This document shows, one piece after another, positions 9,310 through 16,330 of a DNA stretch of 36,682 bases; within the stretch, counting starts at the first letter, position 1; each line of letters starts with the position of its first letter. Source of the stretch: DATNFP01 sp035606335 (lineage in GTDB: Bacteria > Bacteroidota > Bacteroidia > Chitinophagales > Chitinophagaceae); the NCBI GenBank assembly GCA_035606335.1, contig DATNFP010000073.1, positions 1-36,682 on the forward strand, read 5' to 3'. The notes beneath the pieces were generated by a model. That model was given only the letters and a program-made list of their open reading frames with translations. It did no database searches and was not told where the DNA came from. Position numbers and translations under genes: made by a program.

Positions 9310-9435
9310 AAGCACGTTTATATGATAAAGACATACAATTTATTGCTTTTAGTTGGTAGCAACCCGGATTTTTTAGTCCCTGGTTAAATCTTCCGGAAGT
9401 ACCTTTATCAGGATATTATCGGATGAGAAAGGTAA

Positions 9436-9687
9436 ATACGATCGTTCTGGGTAAGCGGCATTCTGATTGACTTATGGGAGGTTGCCAATTTAAATGCTCA
9501 TTTATATTTCCTACGCGAAAATGATGGCCATATCATTTTACAGGATAGTGATTACACGCCGTTAATTCATTTCTGGAATATTGTTAGCTTACACCAGCTT
9601 CAGAATCTATATTTCATATTTATGAGGCAAAATATAACCAGTCTGGCAAAGCTGCGCGATTGTGTAAAAGTTAATATTATCAAGTAA
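9436..9687 (+). pseudogene. C-terminal gene remnant, unknown protein
   Basis: An 83-codon frame is open after a stop at 9433 and ends in TAA at 9685. It has no ATG. Its translation looks genuinely coding, with an even mix of charged and hydrophobic residues: ILIDLWEVANLNAHLYFL, ENDGHIILQDSDYTPLIH, FWNIVSLHQLQNLYFIFM and ending VKVNIIK. I do not recognise the family. The likeliest reading is the 3' end of a gene whose 5' part was lost by recombination. Confidence 0.35.
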
Positions 9688-9789
9688 AATATGTTCCGAT
9701 AACCTTATTGCGTTCCGTTTACTTTGATGCAAACACGGTGGCGAAGCATACTCGTTTATAAACAGATACGAATGAGGGTTTCTACTGTA

Positions 9790-9839
9790 AGCGGGACGCT
9801 GTAATATTTTTGTCTAAGTGAGACACTAGGCCAGTGCGG
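9790..9839. repeat. Direct repeat R1 (partner at 12115)
   Basis: The core word gcgggacgctgtaatatttt is shared exactly with 12118 onward, followed in both copies by gtctaagtgaga and ccagtg. The partner covers the last codons and 3' flank of the helical-repeat gene at 12141; here the same codons (PHW) are followed by decayed sequence. So this copy looks like the leftover 3' end of a lost paralogue. Confidence 0.6.
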
Positions 9840-9932
9840 AGGCATCCAATTGCCATGAGTCTTGCTGAGAAGAAATACGAGTGAGGGCCTTCGTAAACTT
9901 TAAAGTTCGGTTATTTCAGGACTATTCACATT

Positions 9933-11324
9933 TTATTCAACAATAACCTTTCCAGATCCCGCTATCCCTGTTTCATTTTGCAATTTATAAAAGTACACCC
10001 CTGCATTCAGACCAGAACGGTCTATTGTTATAAAATTACTTGTAACGTTATCAATATCTATTACTTTTTGTCCAAGGACATTGTATACCTGCAGTTGATA
10101 TTTCTGATGATCATCATTTTCAAATTTTATTGTTGCCTTTTGTGAAAAAGGATTGGGGTAAAAGCTAACGTTTTCAGCCGGATGTAAATTTGGAACTGTG
10201 GCAGGCCAACAACTTACCATAACCTGCGTGATGCTTTCAGTGTAAGTGCCATCACCCAATTGTCCCCAAAGATTTTCACCGGCTGCCCAGAGCGAGCCCC
10301 CTGCACGTAATGCCATCGAATGACGATTTCCTGCTTTAACAGACTGCCAATCGGTATATGTGGTTATTTGAATTGGGGTGAAAGACCTATAAACAGATGA
10401 TGATGGGATTCCAAAGGCTCCAAAAGTATTATCACCCCAAGCCCATAAAGTGCCATCTTTCTTGATCGCAAATGAAGTTTCCTGACACGAGGCTGTCGCT
10501 ATTTTCCAATCGGTTGCCGTATCCACTTGTATTGGTACCTTGCTGTTTGTGGTAGTGCCGTTGCCTAAGTCACCAAAAGTATTATCACCCCAAGCCCATA
10601 GAGTGCCATCCGTTTTTATTGCGAGCGCATATGAGCCGCCAGCGCTTATCGAAGCCCAATTTTTATCAGCGCCCACTTGCATAGGAGTATCTACACCTGG
10701 AGTAATAGTCCCAATTCCCACCTCACCGTGCATATTTAATCCCCAGGCCCATAACGTCCCGTCTTTTTTAAGCGCTAAAGAAACGTCTGAACCAGTGCTT
10801 ATTGCAAGCCAATTTGTATCAATACCAACCTGATGTGGTTTCGTAACATCTGTGTCCCCAGGAATACCAATTTCGCCAGCTAAATTTGAGCCCCAACCCC
10901 ATAAGGTACCGTCTCGTTTAAGACCCAATGAATGTACATACCCAGCGCTAACAGTTTTCCAGTTTGTAGCAGAACCTATCTTTACAGGTACTATTTCATT
11001 CGTGTGCGAGCCATTCCCTAGCTGACCGTAAGTATTGGCGCCCCAAGCCCAAAGTGAACCATCAGATTTTAATGCTAATGCAGATATTCCCCCCGCACTG
11101 ATTACGGACCAATCTGTGTCTGTACTAATTTCAACAGGAATATTTCTATTTATGGTAGACCCATCACCCAAACGGCTATCTGCGTTAAATCCCCATGCCC
11201 ATAAAGTGCCGTCGCTCTTTTGAGCAATATTAAACTCCCAGTTTGCAGATACGGTTCGCCAGCATTGCGCGTATATACTGCTACAGGATAATACTGTAAA
11301 TGATAGTGCAATAAGTTTTTTCAT
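9933..11324 (-). CDS. Secreted RCC1-like seven-repeat protein with T9SS type A sorting domain
   Basis: A signal peptide (MKKLIALSFTVLSCSSIYA) precedes seven RCC1-type repeats, each marked by a DGTLWAWG-like strand (variants DGSLWAWG, DGTLWGWG, GGSLWAAG) and by a repeated W..ISAG..SLALK segment. Seven units make one closed propeller. The last about 80 residues are a T9SS type A domain (VSFYPNPFSQKATIKF, VYNVLGQKVID, LNAGVYFYKL, GKVIVE). The repeats are about 50 residues long and well conserved, so unequal crossing-over is possible. In bacteria, secreted RCC1-like proteins have no single known function; a binding or adhesion role is inference. The gene is bounded by tRNA-like fragment B upstream and repeat R1 downstream. 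Confidence 0.9.
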   Translation of the reverse strand: MKKLIALSFTVLSCSSIYAQCWRTVSANWEFNIAQKSDGTLWAWGFNADSRLGDGSTINRNIPVEISTDTDWSVISAGGISALALKSDGSLWAWGANTYGQLGNGSHTNEIVPVKIGSATNWKTVSAGYVHSLGLKRDGTLWGWGSNLAGEIGIPGDTDVTKPHQVGIDTNWLAISTGSDVSLALKKDGTLWAWGLNMHGEVGIGTITPGVDTPMQVGADKNWASISAGGSYALAIKTDGTLWAWGDNTFGDLGNGTTTNSKVPIQVDTATDWKIATASCQETSFAIKKDGTLWAWGDNTFGAFGIPSSSVYRSFTPIQITTYTDWQSVKAGNRHSMALRAGGSLWAAGENLWGQLGDGTYTESITQVMVSCWPATVPNLHPAENVSFYPNPFSQKATIKFENDDHQKYQLQVYNVLGQKVIDIDNVTSNFITIDRSGLNAGVYFYKLQNETGIAGSGKVIVE

Positions 11325-11378
11325 AAGGTTTCGGCTTCTTATAAAGGTATGTAATCATTTTTATTTGAGAATATCTAC

Positions 11379-11430
11379 GCCCAGGACGACAATCGAACCT
11401 GCATTATCCTATACTGACTATCTTTAACGA
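11379..11430 (-). other. tRNA-3'-end-like remnant B
   Basis: The minus strand reads AATGCAGGTTCGATT followed by GTCGTCCTGGGCG, resembling a T loop and acceptor strand. It aligns with remnant A over the T loop and acceptor, and both share TTCGTTA further out. The T stem no longer pairs well, so it is decayed. I treat it as a probable att remnant, not a functional tRNA. Confidence 0.35.
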
Positions 11431-11495
11431 ATCTATTGATTGAGTTTTCATACATGATCTCCCTCTTTGCTTATCCAGGTATTTACCCATTTTTC

Positions 11496-11879
11496 TTATT
11501 CAGTGTCGCTAGGCTCCCATAGTTCTACTTTGTTCCCTTCAACGTCGAGGATATGAACAAACTTATCGTAGTCGTAAGTTTCTATATTATCCAAGATTGT
11601 TATACCATCCTTTTTCAATTCCTCAACAAGTGCTTCTAAATTTTCAACCCGGTAATTAATCATAAAGTCCTGTGATGAGGGCTCAAAATATTTGGTCTTA
11701 TCGGGGAAAGGACTCCATAATGTATATCCTTTCTTTGCTGAGTCTGCTTCTTGTCGCCAGTCAAACTTTGCTCCATATGGATCTATATCAAAACCGAGAT
11801 TGGTTTTGTACCATTCTTTCAATTTTTCCGGGTCATTACTTTTGAAGAAAATGCCCCCAATTCCTGTTACCTTTTTCAT
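11496..11879 (-). CDS. VOC-family (glyoxalase/bleomycin-resistance fold) protein
   Basis: At 127 aa this is the usual single-module VOC size. The N-terminal strand KVTGIGGIFFKSNDPEKLKE and helix WYKTNLGFDI open the first beta-alpha-beta-beta-beta unit. The second unit ends in FVHILDVEGNKVELWEP, whose Glu is a usual metal ligand of the fold. Proteins of this subgroup are mostly cytoplasmic, of unknown substrate, often acting as glyoxalase-like lyases or dioxygenases. The start ATG 11879 is the only sensible one. It stands alone between remnant B and the helical-repeat gene; no operon is visible. Confidence 0.88.
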   Translation of the reverse strand: MKKVTGIGGIFFKSNDPEKLKEWYKTNLGFDIDPYGAKFDWRQEADSAKKGYTLWSPFPDKTKYFEPSSQDFMINYRVENLEALVEELKKDGITILDNIETYDYDKFVHILDVEGNKVELWEPSDTE

Positions 11880-12114
11880 TTCCTGCGTTTTTTTCTGTGT
11901 TAGTATTGTTTTAAATGCAAAAACCAGCGGAACGATATTGCAATGATCAAAAATTATTAAAGTAATTCTTTTTATTGCGGCATTTCACCTGCTTTAATGT
12001 ACAAATTACGCAGAAGCACAGAAAATAAAAATATGATTTTACAGTAGCCAAAGGAGAGAGTGGAGAAACAGAATGAGAGCGAGATCTATATTGTTGTGCA
12101 CTAGTTTACAGAGC

Positions 12115-12165
12115 AAGCGGGACGCTGTAATATTTTAGGTCTAAGTGAGAGGCTTAGACCAGTGG
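12115..12165. repeat. Direct repeat R2 (partner at 9790)
   Basis: This is the second copy of the repeat at 9790-9839, about 2.3 kb away in the same orientation. It overlaps the last eight codons (PHWSKPLT) and stop of the gene at 12141 and continues into its 3' flank. Confidence 0.6.
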
Positions 12166-12872
12166 GGTCTTTCAGGCAGTTTTTGACTAATTATGGCATG
12201 CATTTCATTCCTTTTTTGACTGCTTTTTATTGTCGATAGTATTTTCATTGCCTCGATCAAACTTTTTTCGTAATTCTCCTTAGTTCCGAGCTCAATCTCT
12301 ACATCGCACAGCATTAAGTAAGTATCAATTTTTAATTTTTTATTTTCATCATTATCTGCTAAATCAATAGACAAAGCTTCATAAAATTTCTTTCTTGCTA
12401 AATCCTGCTTTTCATTATTAAAAAGAAATATGCCAAAACCCCTCAAATTCATAACCTTAATTGGGCTTGAAATCGATTTGTCAATGCTTTTCTGCCAATA
12501 ATATTCTGCTTTACTAATATCTCCAACTGTAGAATATGCTCCGGCTAATATATTGCAATCAATTTCGGTCACAATACTATCATATCGGTCAATAAGATAA
12601 TCAGCGTGAGCTATTAAAATCCGTCTATGAGTGTTATAATTTCGCCTCAATAAGATTATTGGTTCAGAGTTAATATCCGTGTCTTTTGAAGCTAGAAGCT
12701 TTGTTGATTCAATCGTTATTTTTGTAATGCTTTCTAAAGTATCAGAAAGATTTTTCCTAATTGTTCTTTTTGTTTCCCTATTCTTTTGTACTAAAGTTAT
12801 AATAAGTGAAATAAATGACAATATCAAAGCAACAGCACTTATGATAATTAATATGGAGTCTTTTATAGTCAT
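12141..12872 (-). CDS. Membrane-anchored helical (TPR-like) repeat protein, unknown function
   Basis: The open frame reaches 12932, but I place the start at the internal ATG 12872. From there the protein begins with a short polar leader and one strong membrane helix (ILIIISAVALILSFISLIIT), followed by a basic stop-transfer patch (KNRETKRTIRK). This gives 243 aa with the body probably cytoplasmic. The rest is helical, with TPR-like pairs such as AGAYSTVGDISKAEYYWQKS and LFNNEKQDLARKKFYEALSI. It probably acts as a protein-interaction scaffold; I recognise no catalytic motif. Its 3' end is duplicated as repeat R1 at 9790, so a paralogue may have existed upstream. AT-rich codon use suggests an accessory gene. 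Confidence 0.6.
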   Translation of the reverse strand: MTIKDSILIIISAVALILSFISLIITLVQKNRETKRTIRKNLSDTLESITKITIESTKLLASKDTDINSEPIILLRRNYNTHRRILIAHADYLIDRYDSIVTEIDCNILAGAYSTVGDISKAEYYWQKSIDKSISSPIKVMNLRGFGIFLFNNEKQDLARKKFYEALSIDLADNDENKKLKIDTYLMLCDVEIELGTKENYEKSLIEAMKILSTIKSSQKRNEMHAIISQKLPERPHWSKPLT

Positions 12873-12941
12873 AATGTTTATCGAATGATGTGCACAGTAT
12901 TGAATGTGACGCTCTATTTTCAATAACAGCAACGTTTTAAG

Positions 12942-13709
12942 CTAGATAAAAAAATTCGTCTTTAATCCTCTGCTTTTCCCCTTTGAAAAATTATTCTTAC
13001 CTAGCATAAGCCTAAGCTTCGTTTCACCAGCTAACAATTCAAGTTCTGATAATAGACAATTCAAATCTATTGGGATTTTACTAACTCTTTCATATTGTAT
13101 TCTCATTTGCTCCTTAGTTAAATTATTACTTCCATTTCTGATGTTAAAAGATAGTCTCTTTAAAATAGGTAGCCTGTCACGAAGATTTGATATCAAGTCA
13201 TAAAAAGGTATAGTATGATCTAATGTTATATCCCTTATACTGGTGCATCCTTGAAAATCTTTCACTTTGATTCTTCCGCATTTTGTGAGAGCAAAGAGTT
13301 CAAGTTGTTCAACATACAGAGTGTCGATATTTGAAAACTTAACAACACTGTTATTGATCAATTCTATTTCTATTTCATCAATCAATTTAAGATATAATTT
13401 CCTTAAATTCTCTTTATGTTCTAAGCTATTCTTGAGCAGTTTAGGGTATAATCGTGGCGTATAATATATCTCAAGATCATTATAAGCCCGTTCCTGGGTG
13501 CGAAGTCTACTCAAAAAACGCTTTTTTAATTCTTTAATATCAACAGTTAATGTGTCCACAGCCGAAAATAGCAAATTATGAGGGTAAGGTAAAAGGAAGG
13601 AACCCAAAATAATGAGTGTGAAGAAACAGAGTGAGAGCGGAGGGAAAATAAAAAGCGAAGGAAATCCTTCGCTTTTTATTTTGTGCCCAGAACAGGAATC
13701 GAACGCCAT
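12942..13709 (-). CDS. Unknown protein, 5' end probably truncated at an att site
   Basis: The frame gives about 255 aa from ATG 13709, but the first about 25 codons are read through tRNA-like fragment C and a perfect hairpin terminator, so they are unlikely to be original coding sequence. Convincing coding begins near AVDTLTVDIKELKKRFLSRL, and GTG or TTG codons there could start it. The body is helical, then shows leucine-rich-repeat-like spacing (IDTLYVEQLELFAL, IRDITLDHTIPFYDLI, LPILKRLSFNIRN). I recognise no family; the C-terminal part of a larger protein is my best guess. It is probably a gene cut by the integration event that left the att fragment. Confidence 0.4.
   Translation of the reverse strand: MAFDSCSGHKIKSEGFPSLFIFPPLSLCFFTLIILGSFLLPYPHNLLFSAVDTLTVDIKELKKRFLSRLRTQERAYNDLEIYYTPRLYPKLLKNSLEHKENLRKLYLKLIDEIEIELINNSVVKFSNIDTLYVEQLELFALTKCGRIKVKDFQGCTSIRDITLDHTIPFYDLISNLRDRLPILKRLSFNIRNGSNNLTKEQMRIQYERVSKIPIDLNCLLSELELLAGETKLRLMLGKNNFSKGKSRGLKTNFFI
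13647..13682 (-). terminator. Rho-independent terminator downstream of the tRNA 3' fragment
   Basis: A near-perfect inverted repeat of about 17 bp per arm (AAATAAAAAGCGAAGGA, 2-nt loop, TCCTTCGCTTTTTATTT) directly follows the tRNA-like 3' end on the minus strand. This is the usual arrangement downstream of a real tRNA gene, which supports fragment C being the original chromosomal 3' end. Confidence 0.7.
13683..13703 (-). other. tRNA 3'-end fragment C, probable attachment site
   Basis: The minus strand reads GTTCGATTCCTGTTCTGGGC then AC, i.e. T loop, 3' T stem and acceptor. It matches fragment A except at one base, but the 5' T stem is missing. It lies 187 bp before the recombinase start, with a terminator on the outer side. 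The orientation predicts that the element extends rightward and that an intact tRNA lies at its far end, outside this window. Confidence 0.55.
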
Positions 13710-13743
13710 TTTATATATATTGAAAATCAACAATATATGCAGA

Positions 13744-13774
13744 TTGTCAATAGTATAAACATTACGTATTTTTG
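13744..13774 (+). promoter_or_regulatory. Candidate Bacteroidota promoter upstream of the recombinase
   Basis: TTG (13744-13746) and TATTTTTG (13767-13774) lie 20 nt apart, close to the Bacteroidota -33 TTTG and -7 TAnnTTTG consensus. A second -7-like box, TATATTTG (13864-13871), overlaps the alternative TTG start and would give a short leader before ATG 13890. Pattern match only. Confidence 0.35.
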
Positions 13775-13889
13775 AAATCCTTTACCATAGCGGTTTATCT
13801 TTCGTCGCTAACGTTATTCAAACGTAATTTTTCGAGCAAGTCATATATAAATATTATATAATATATATTTGCCACGAATTTTAGAAATT

Positions 13890-15029
13890 ATGGGAGTAAC
13901 ATTAAGATCAAGGAAGCTTAAGGATGGTTCAAAAAGTTATTATTTAGACATTATTCACAACGGTGCAAGGTGGAGTGAAAATTTAGAGTTAGTTGGTAGC
14001 CGAGGGAACCTACAAACAATTAAGGATCAGGCTATAGAAATTAGAGATGTTAGAGCAACCGAACTGGCCGCAAGCAATTATGACGTAGTACCAGTAACAG
14101 CTAAGAAAAAGAGCTTTATCACTTTCTGGGAAGACTATCTACTTGACTACGATAAAGGAGATCGAAGATCTATAGTATCTTCTTTAGGTCAATTTAAAAA
14201 ATTCTGCAATGGCAAAGATCTACTTATTGGTCAAATAAATGAGCAATTGTGTAAAAACTTCAAGTCCTATCTGCTGACCTGCGAATCATCAAAAGGTGGA
14301 CCTTTAAAGGGCGAAACACCAGCAAATTATTTTGCAAGATTTAAAAAGATTTTAAAGGAAGCTAATGCACAAAAGCTAATGAAGCAAGAGCCAGCAAAAC
14401 ACATCTCGTTATCATTATCCGAATGTATTGCAACTGACCCAAAGCAAACTCTTACAAGGTCCGAAATTTATACTTTGGCAAAAACAGAATGTGGAAATGA
14501 AACCATAAAGAAAGCTTTTTTATTTTGTTGCATAACTGGCTTGAGAACAAGTGAGGCTCGGAAGTTTAATCCTAAAGATATTTTATACATCAATGTGAAC
14601 GGTAAATGGATAGCGCATATGGATATTGATCAAAAAAAGGGAACAAATCCTAAGCCCAAACTTATTCCGCTAAACGATTTTGCTCTGATATTACTGGGTG
14701 ACTTTAGCCAAAAATTAAACGAACCATTTTTTCAATTGCCTAGTCAAAACGGCATAAATAAATCCATAAAAGTATGGCTAGAAAAAGCCGGAATCAGGAA
14801 GCATATTACTTTTTATTGTGCGAGACATTCGTGCGCTACGATATTGGTTTCTTCTAAAGTAGATCCTCGTACCGTTATCGGAATTTTAGGGCATAGTAGT
14901 TTCAAATACTTGGCAAGGTATGCGCACGAAGTGGATAAAAACAAAGTAGAAGCTCTTGAACTTCTGAATCTCGTTGACGACGAAAGAAAGAAAATCAATG
15001 AACTTGAGGTTAAACTGCTTAATGCTTAA
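13890..15029 (+). CDS. Tyrosine recombinase / phage-type integrase
   Basis: The frame opens at TTG 13869, but MGVTLRSRKLKDGSKSYYLD from ATG 13890 is the normal start of Bacteroidota tyrosine recombinases (379 aa). The arm-binding/SAM-like domain occupies about residues 70-170. The catalytic domain has ITGLRTSEAR (Arg 219), the box FYCARHS (Arg 312, His 313), LGHSSFKY (His 335) and nucleophile Tyr 344 in LARYAHEVD. The first residue of the usual HxxR box is Tyr here. It probably integrates and excises its element at a tRNA 3' end: fragment C lies just upstream. Downstream is a hairpin terminator. Codon use is AT-rich, as for mobile genes. Unlike conjugative-element integrases, no transfer genes follow it in this window. 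Confidence 0.93.
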   Translation: MGVTLRSRKLKDGSKSYYLDIIHNGARWSENLELVGSRGNLQTIKDQAIEIRDVRATELAASNYDVVPVTAKKKSFITFWEDYLLDYDKGDRRSIVSSLGQFKKFCNGKDLLIGQINEQLCKNFKSYLLTCESSKGGPLKGETPANYFARFKKILKEANAQKLMKQEPAKHISLSLSECIATDPKQTLTRSEIYTLAKTECGNETIKKAFLFCCITGLRTSEARKFNPKDILYINVNGKWIAHMDIDQKKGTNPKPKLIPLNDFALILLGDFSQKLNEPFFQLPSQNGINKSIKVWLEKAGIRKHITFYCARHSCATILVSSKVDPRTVIGILGHSSFKYLARYAHEVDKNKVEALELLNLVDDERKKINELEVKLLNA

Positions 15030-15465
15030 GCGATATATATAGCTAGCATCTGTTTAGGTATGGTTCAACTCAAAATTATCGTATCAAAAATCTGCTTATC
15101 GAACTGCTTATCGCTATTTTCATTGTCGCTAAAACGCTTGTCAACAAAGGGAAAGGGGCTACTCTAAATTGAGTGGCCTCTTAGTAATTTATAAAAATTC
15201 CCAAAGTGCCCCAGACGGGACTTCACTTGAATCACTTTTCAAAATTTTAAAATGGACAGACAATAAAAAAGCCTGCTAAGAAACAAACTCATTTCAAAGC
15301 ATATAACTTATCCTGTCAGCACTTCATTATTCCCTGTCAATCTTTAACATTAGATCCGTTTTAGGTATTCTAACACAATCTTAATATAAATTACATTTTT
15401 TGAAGTTTTTAAAAAAATACGGCACATCGTTTGTTATAGCATTTTTAGATAAAAATATATTGGTT
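15030..15465. other. AT-rich intergenic region after the recombinase
   Basis: Apart from the hairpin at 15154-15182 I see no gene, repeat or RNA structure here. The frame of the small membrane protein is open leftward to TTG 15400, but no signal peptide or conserved start supports that extension. Confidence 0.5.
15154..15182 (+). terminator. Hairpin terminator downstream of the recombinase
   Basis: AAGGGGCTACTC and GAGTGGCCTCTT can pair along all 12 positions (two G-T wobbles) around a 6-nt loop. The following T tract is short, so termination may be weak. Confidence 0.5.
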
Positions 15466-15660
15466 ATGAGCAGAAACATTGTTAAAACAACCACAGCTTT
15501 TCTGTTTGCAATAGCCCTTTATTTTTTACTGGATTTTGCTGGACTACCGCTGCTTCATGAGGAAACGGCAACCATGCTAAGGGCTATATTGTTAGTTCTG
15601 GGTGTGTCTATTCTGGTTGTACTTTATAAGATAACCAGAAACAACGGGCTATTGGAATAA
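15466..15660 (+). CDS. Small two-helix membrane protein, unknown function
   Basis: I place the start at ATG 15466 (64 aa); the frame is open further upstream from a TTG at 15400, but those residues look like read-through. The sequence MSRNIVKTTTAFLFAIALYF gives a first membrane helix, a short loop with HEETATM, then LRAILLVLGVSILVVLYKIT as the second helix and a short basic tail. No family was recognised; two-helix proteins of this type are common orphans in Bacteroidota. It is followed 30 bp later by a clear terminator, so it forms its own transcript. Confidence 0.6.
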   Translation: MSRNIVKTTTAFLFAIALYFLLDFAGLPLLHEETATMLRAILLVLGVSILVVLYKITRNNGLLE

Positions 15661-15690
15661 CTTATGAAAGTTGTTTAGCTAAGCGCCGTA

Positions 15691-15720
15691 AAGGCTGTCT
15701 ATAATGGCAGCCTTTTATTA
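15691..15720 (+). terminator. Rho-independent terminator
   Basis: AAGGCTGTC and GGCAGCCTT pair (one wobble) around a short loop and run into TTTATTATTG. It ends the small membrane-protein transcript. Confidence 0.6.
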
Positions 15721-15759
15721 TTGCTTTAATACTCTTTTGACTGAAATTTTTTCATAAAA

Positions 15760-16018
15760 ATGTTTCATACTATGTATCGATTTTTCAGTTTCTATTTGTC
15801 ATTTTTTCATTTTTGACTATTGGCTTTTTAATAAAGACTTTGGTATCCCTATCTGGTCTGATAGCCTGTTTTACCACGATTTTATCGCACCTGATTACTT
15901 TATGAAAAAATGGGAAGCGCATTCTTTCAATATGGAAGGAATGATGAAACAAATGGATTCGATGAAAAATTCATTCTTAAAAAAGAATTACCCTGGATTG
16001 AGTACTAAAAAAACTTAG
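15760..16018 (+). pseudogene. Frameshifted small membrane protein gene
   Basis: ATG 15760 starts a hydrophobic, aromatic stretch (MFHTMYRFFSFYLSFFHF) that hits TGA at 15814. The neighbouring frame then continues as plausible coding sequence (DYWLFNKDFGIPIWSDSLFY, then APDYFMKKWEAH, MEGMMKQMDSMKNSFLKK) to TAG at 16016. One indel near 15810 would join them into about 85 residues. The Met-rich tail MMKQMDSMKNSF looks like a small secreted or metal-linked protein, but I do not recognise the family. An alternative is a real 38-aa ORF from ATG 15902. Confidence 0.4.
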
Positions 16019-16053
16019 TTCTTTTATTCCTTATCGCTAAAAATATTTAAAAA

Positions 16054-16271
16054 ATGGATACACAATTCAATATCGTTATCAATATTAAACACCGGAGGGA
16101 ATGCTGGAGATAGGGAATTTTCTCCTCGGTGATAATGAGGAATTTGCTCTTACAACTTTCGACAGCCTAAATGGTTATATTTACGAAGAGCAAGGTGTAT
16201 TGCGTGTTGATCTTGTTAAAAAGCGAGGCCAGGCACCAGTTCAGTGCTTAGCAAGATCTTCGCGGAATTGA
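16054..16271 (+). pseudogene. Frameshifted small cytoplasmic protein gene
   Basis: From ATG 16054 the frame reads MDTQFNIVINIKHRRECWR and then stops. Restoring one A in the A run at 16087-16089 joins it to NIKTPEGMLEIGNFLLGDNE, followed by EEFALTTFDSL and VLRVDLVKK. That is the pattern of small Bacteroidota hypothetical proteins. The 3' end may carry a second shift, because SKIFAELIFPNSLNKSLS is open in another frame. So this is a single small gene with at least one point deletion, or the sequence has an error there. Confidence 0.5.
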
Positions 16272-16330
16272 TCTTCCCAAATTCTTTAAACAAATCTCTT
16301 AGCTAAGCATCTAACATCCCTTTAATTCAT

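Larger units (their letters stand above)
9310..9932. other. Intergenic region holding decayed gene fragments
   Basis: This stretch separates two T9SS cargo genes. It contains an open plus-strand segment without a start codon (9436-9687) and one copy of a long direct repeat (9790-9839) that matches the 3' end of the gene at 12141. Short similar words near 9757 and 9869 (ATACGAATGAGGG, ATACGAGTGAGGG) recur in modified form near 12066 and 13623. I see no intact gene, RNA gene or convincing terminator here. Confidence 0.55.

Noticed and set aside
9933..11324. Regularly spaced repeats suggestive of a CRISPR or tandem-repeat array
   Set aside because: The spacing is that of RCC1 protein repeats within one open frame, and the repeats vary by codon substitutions.
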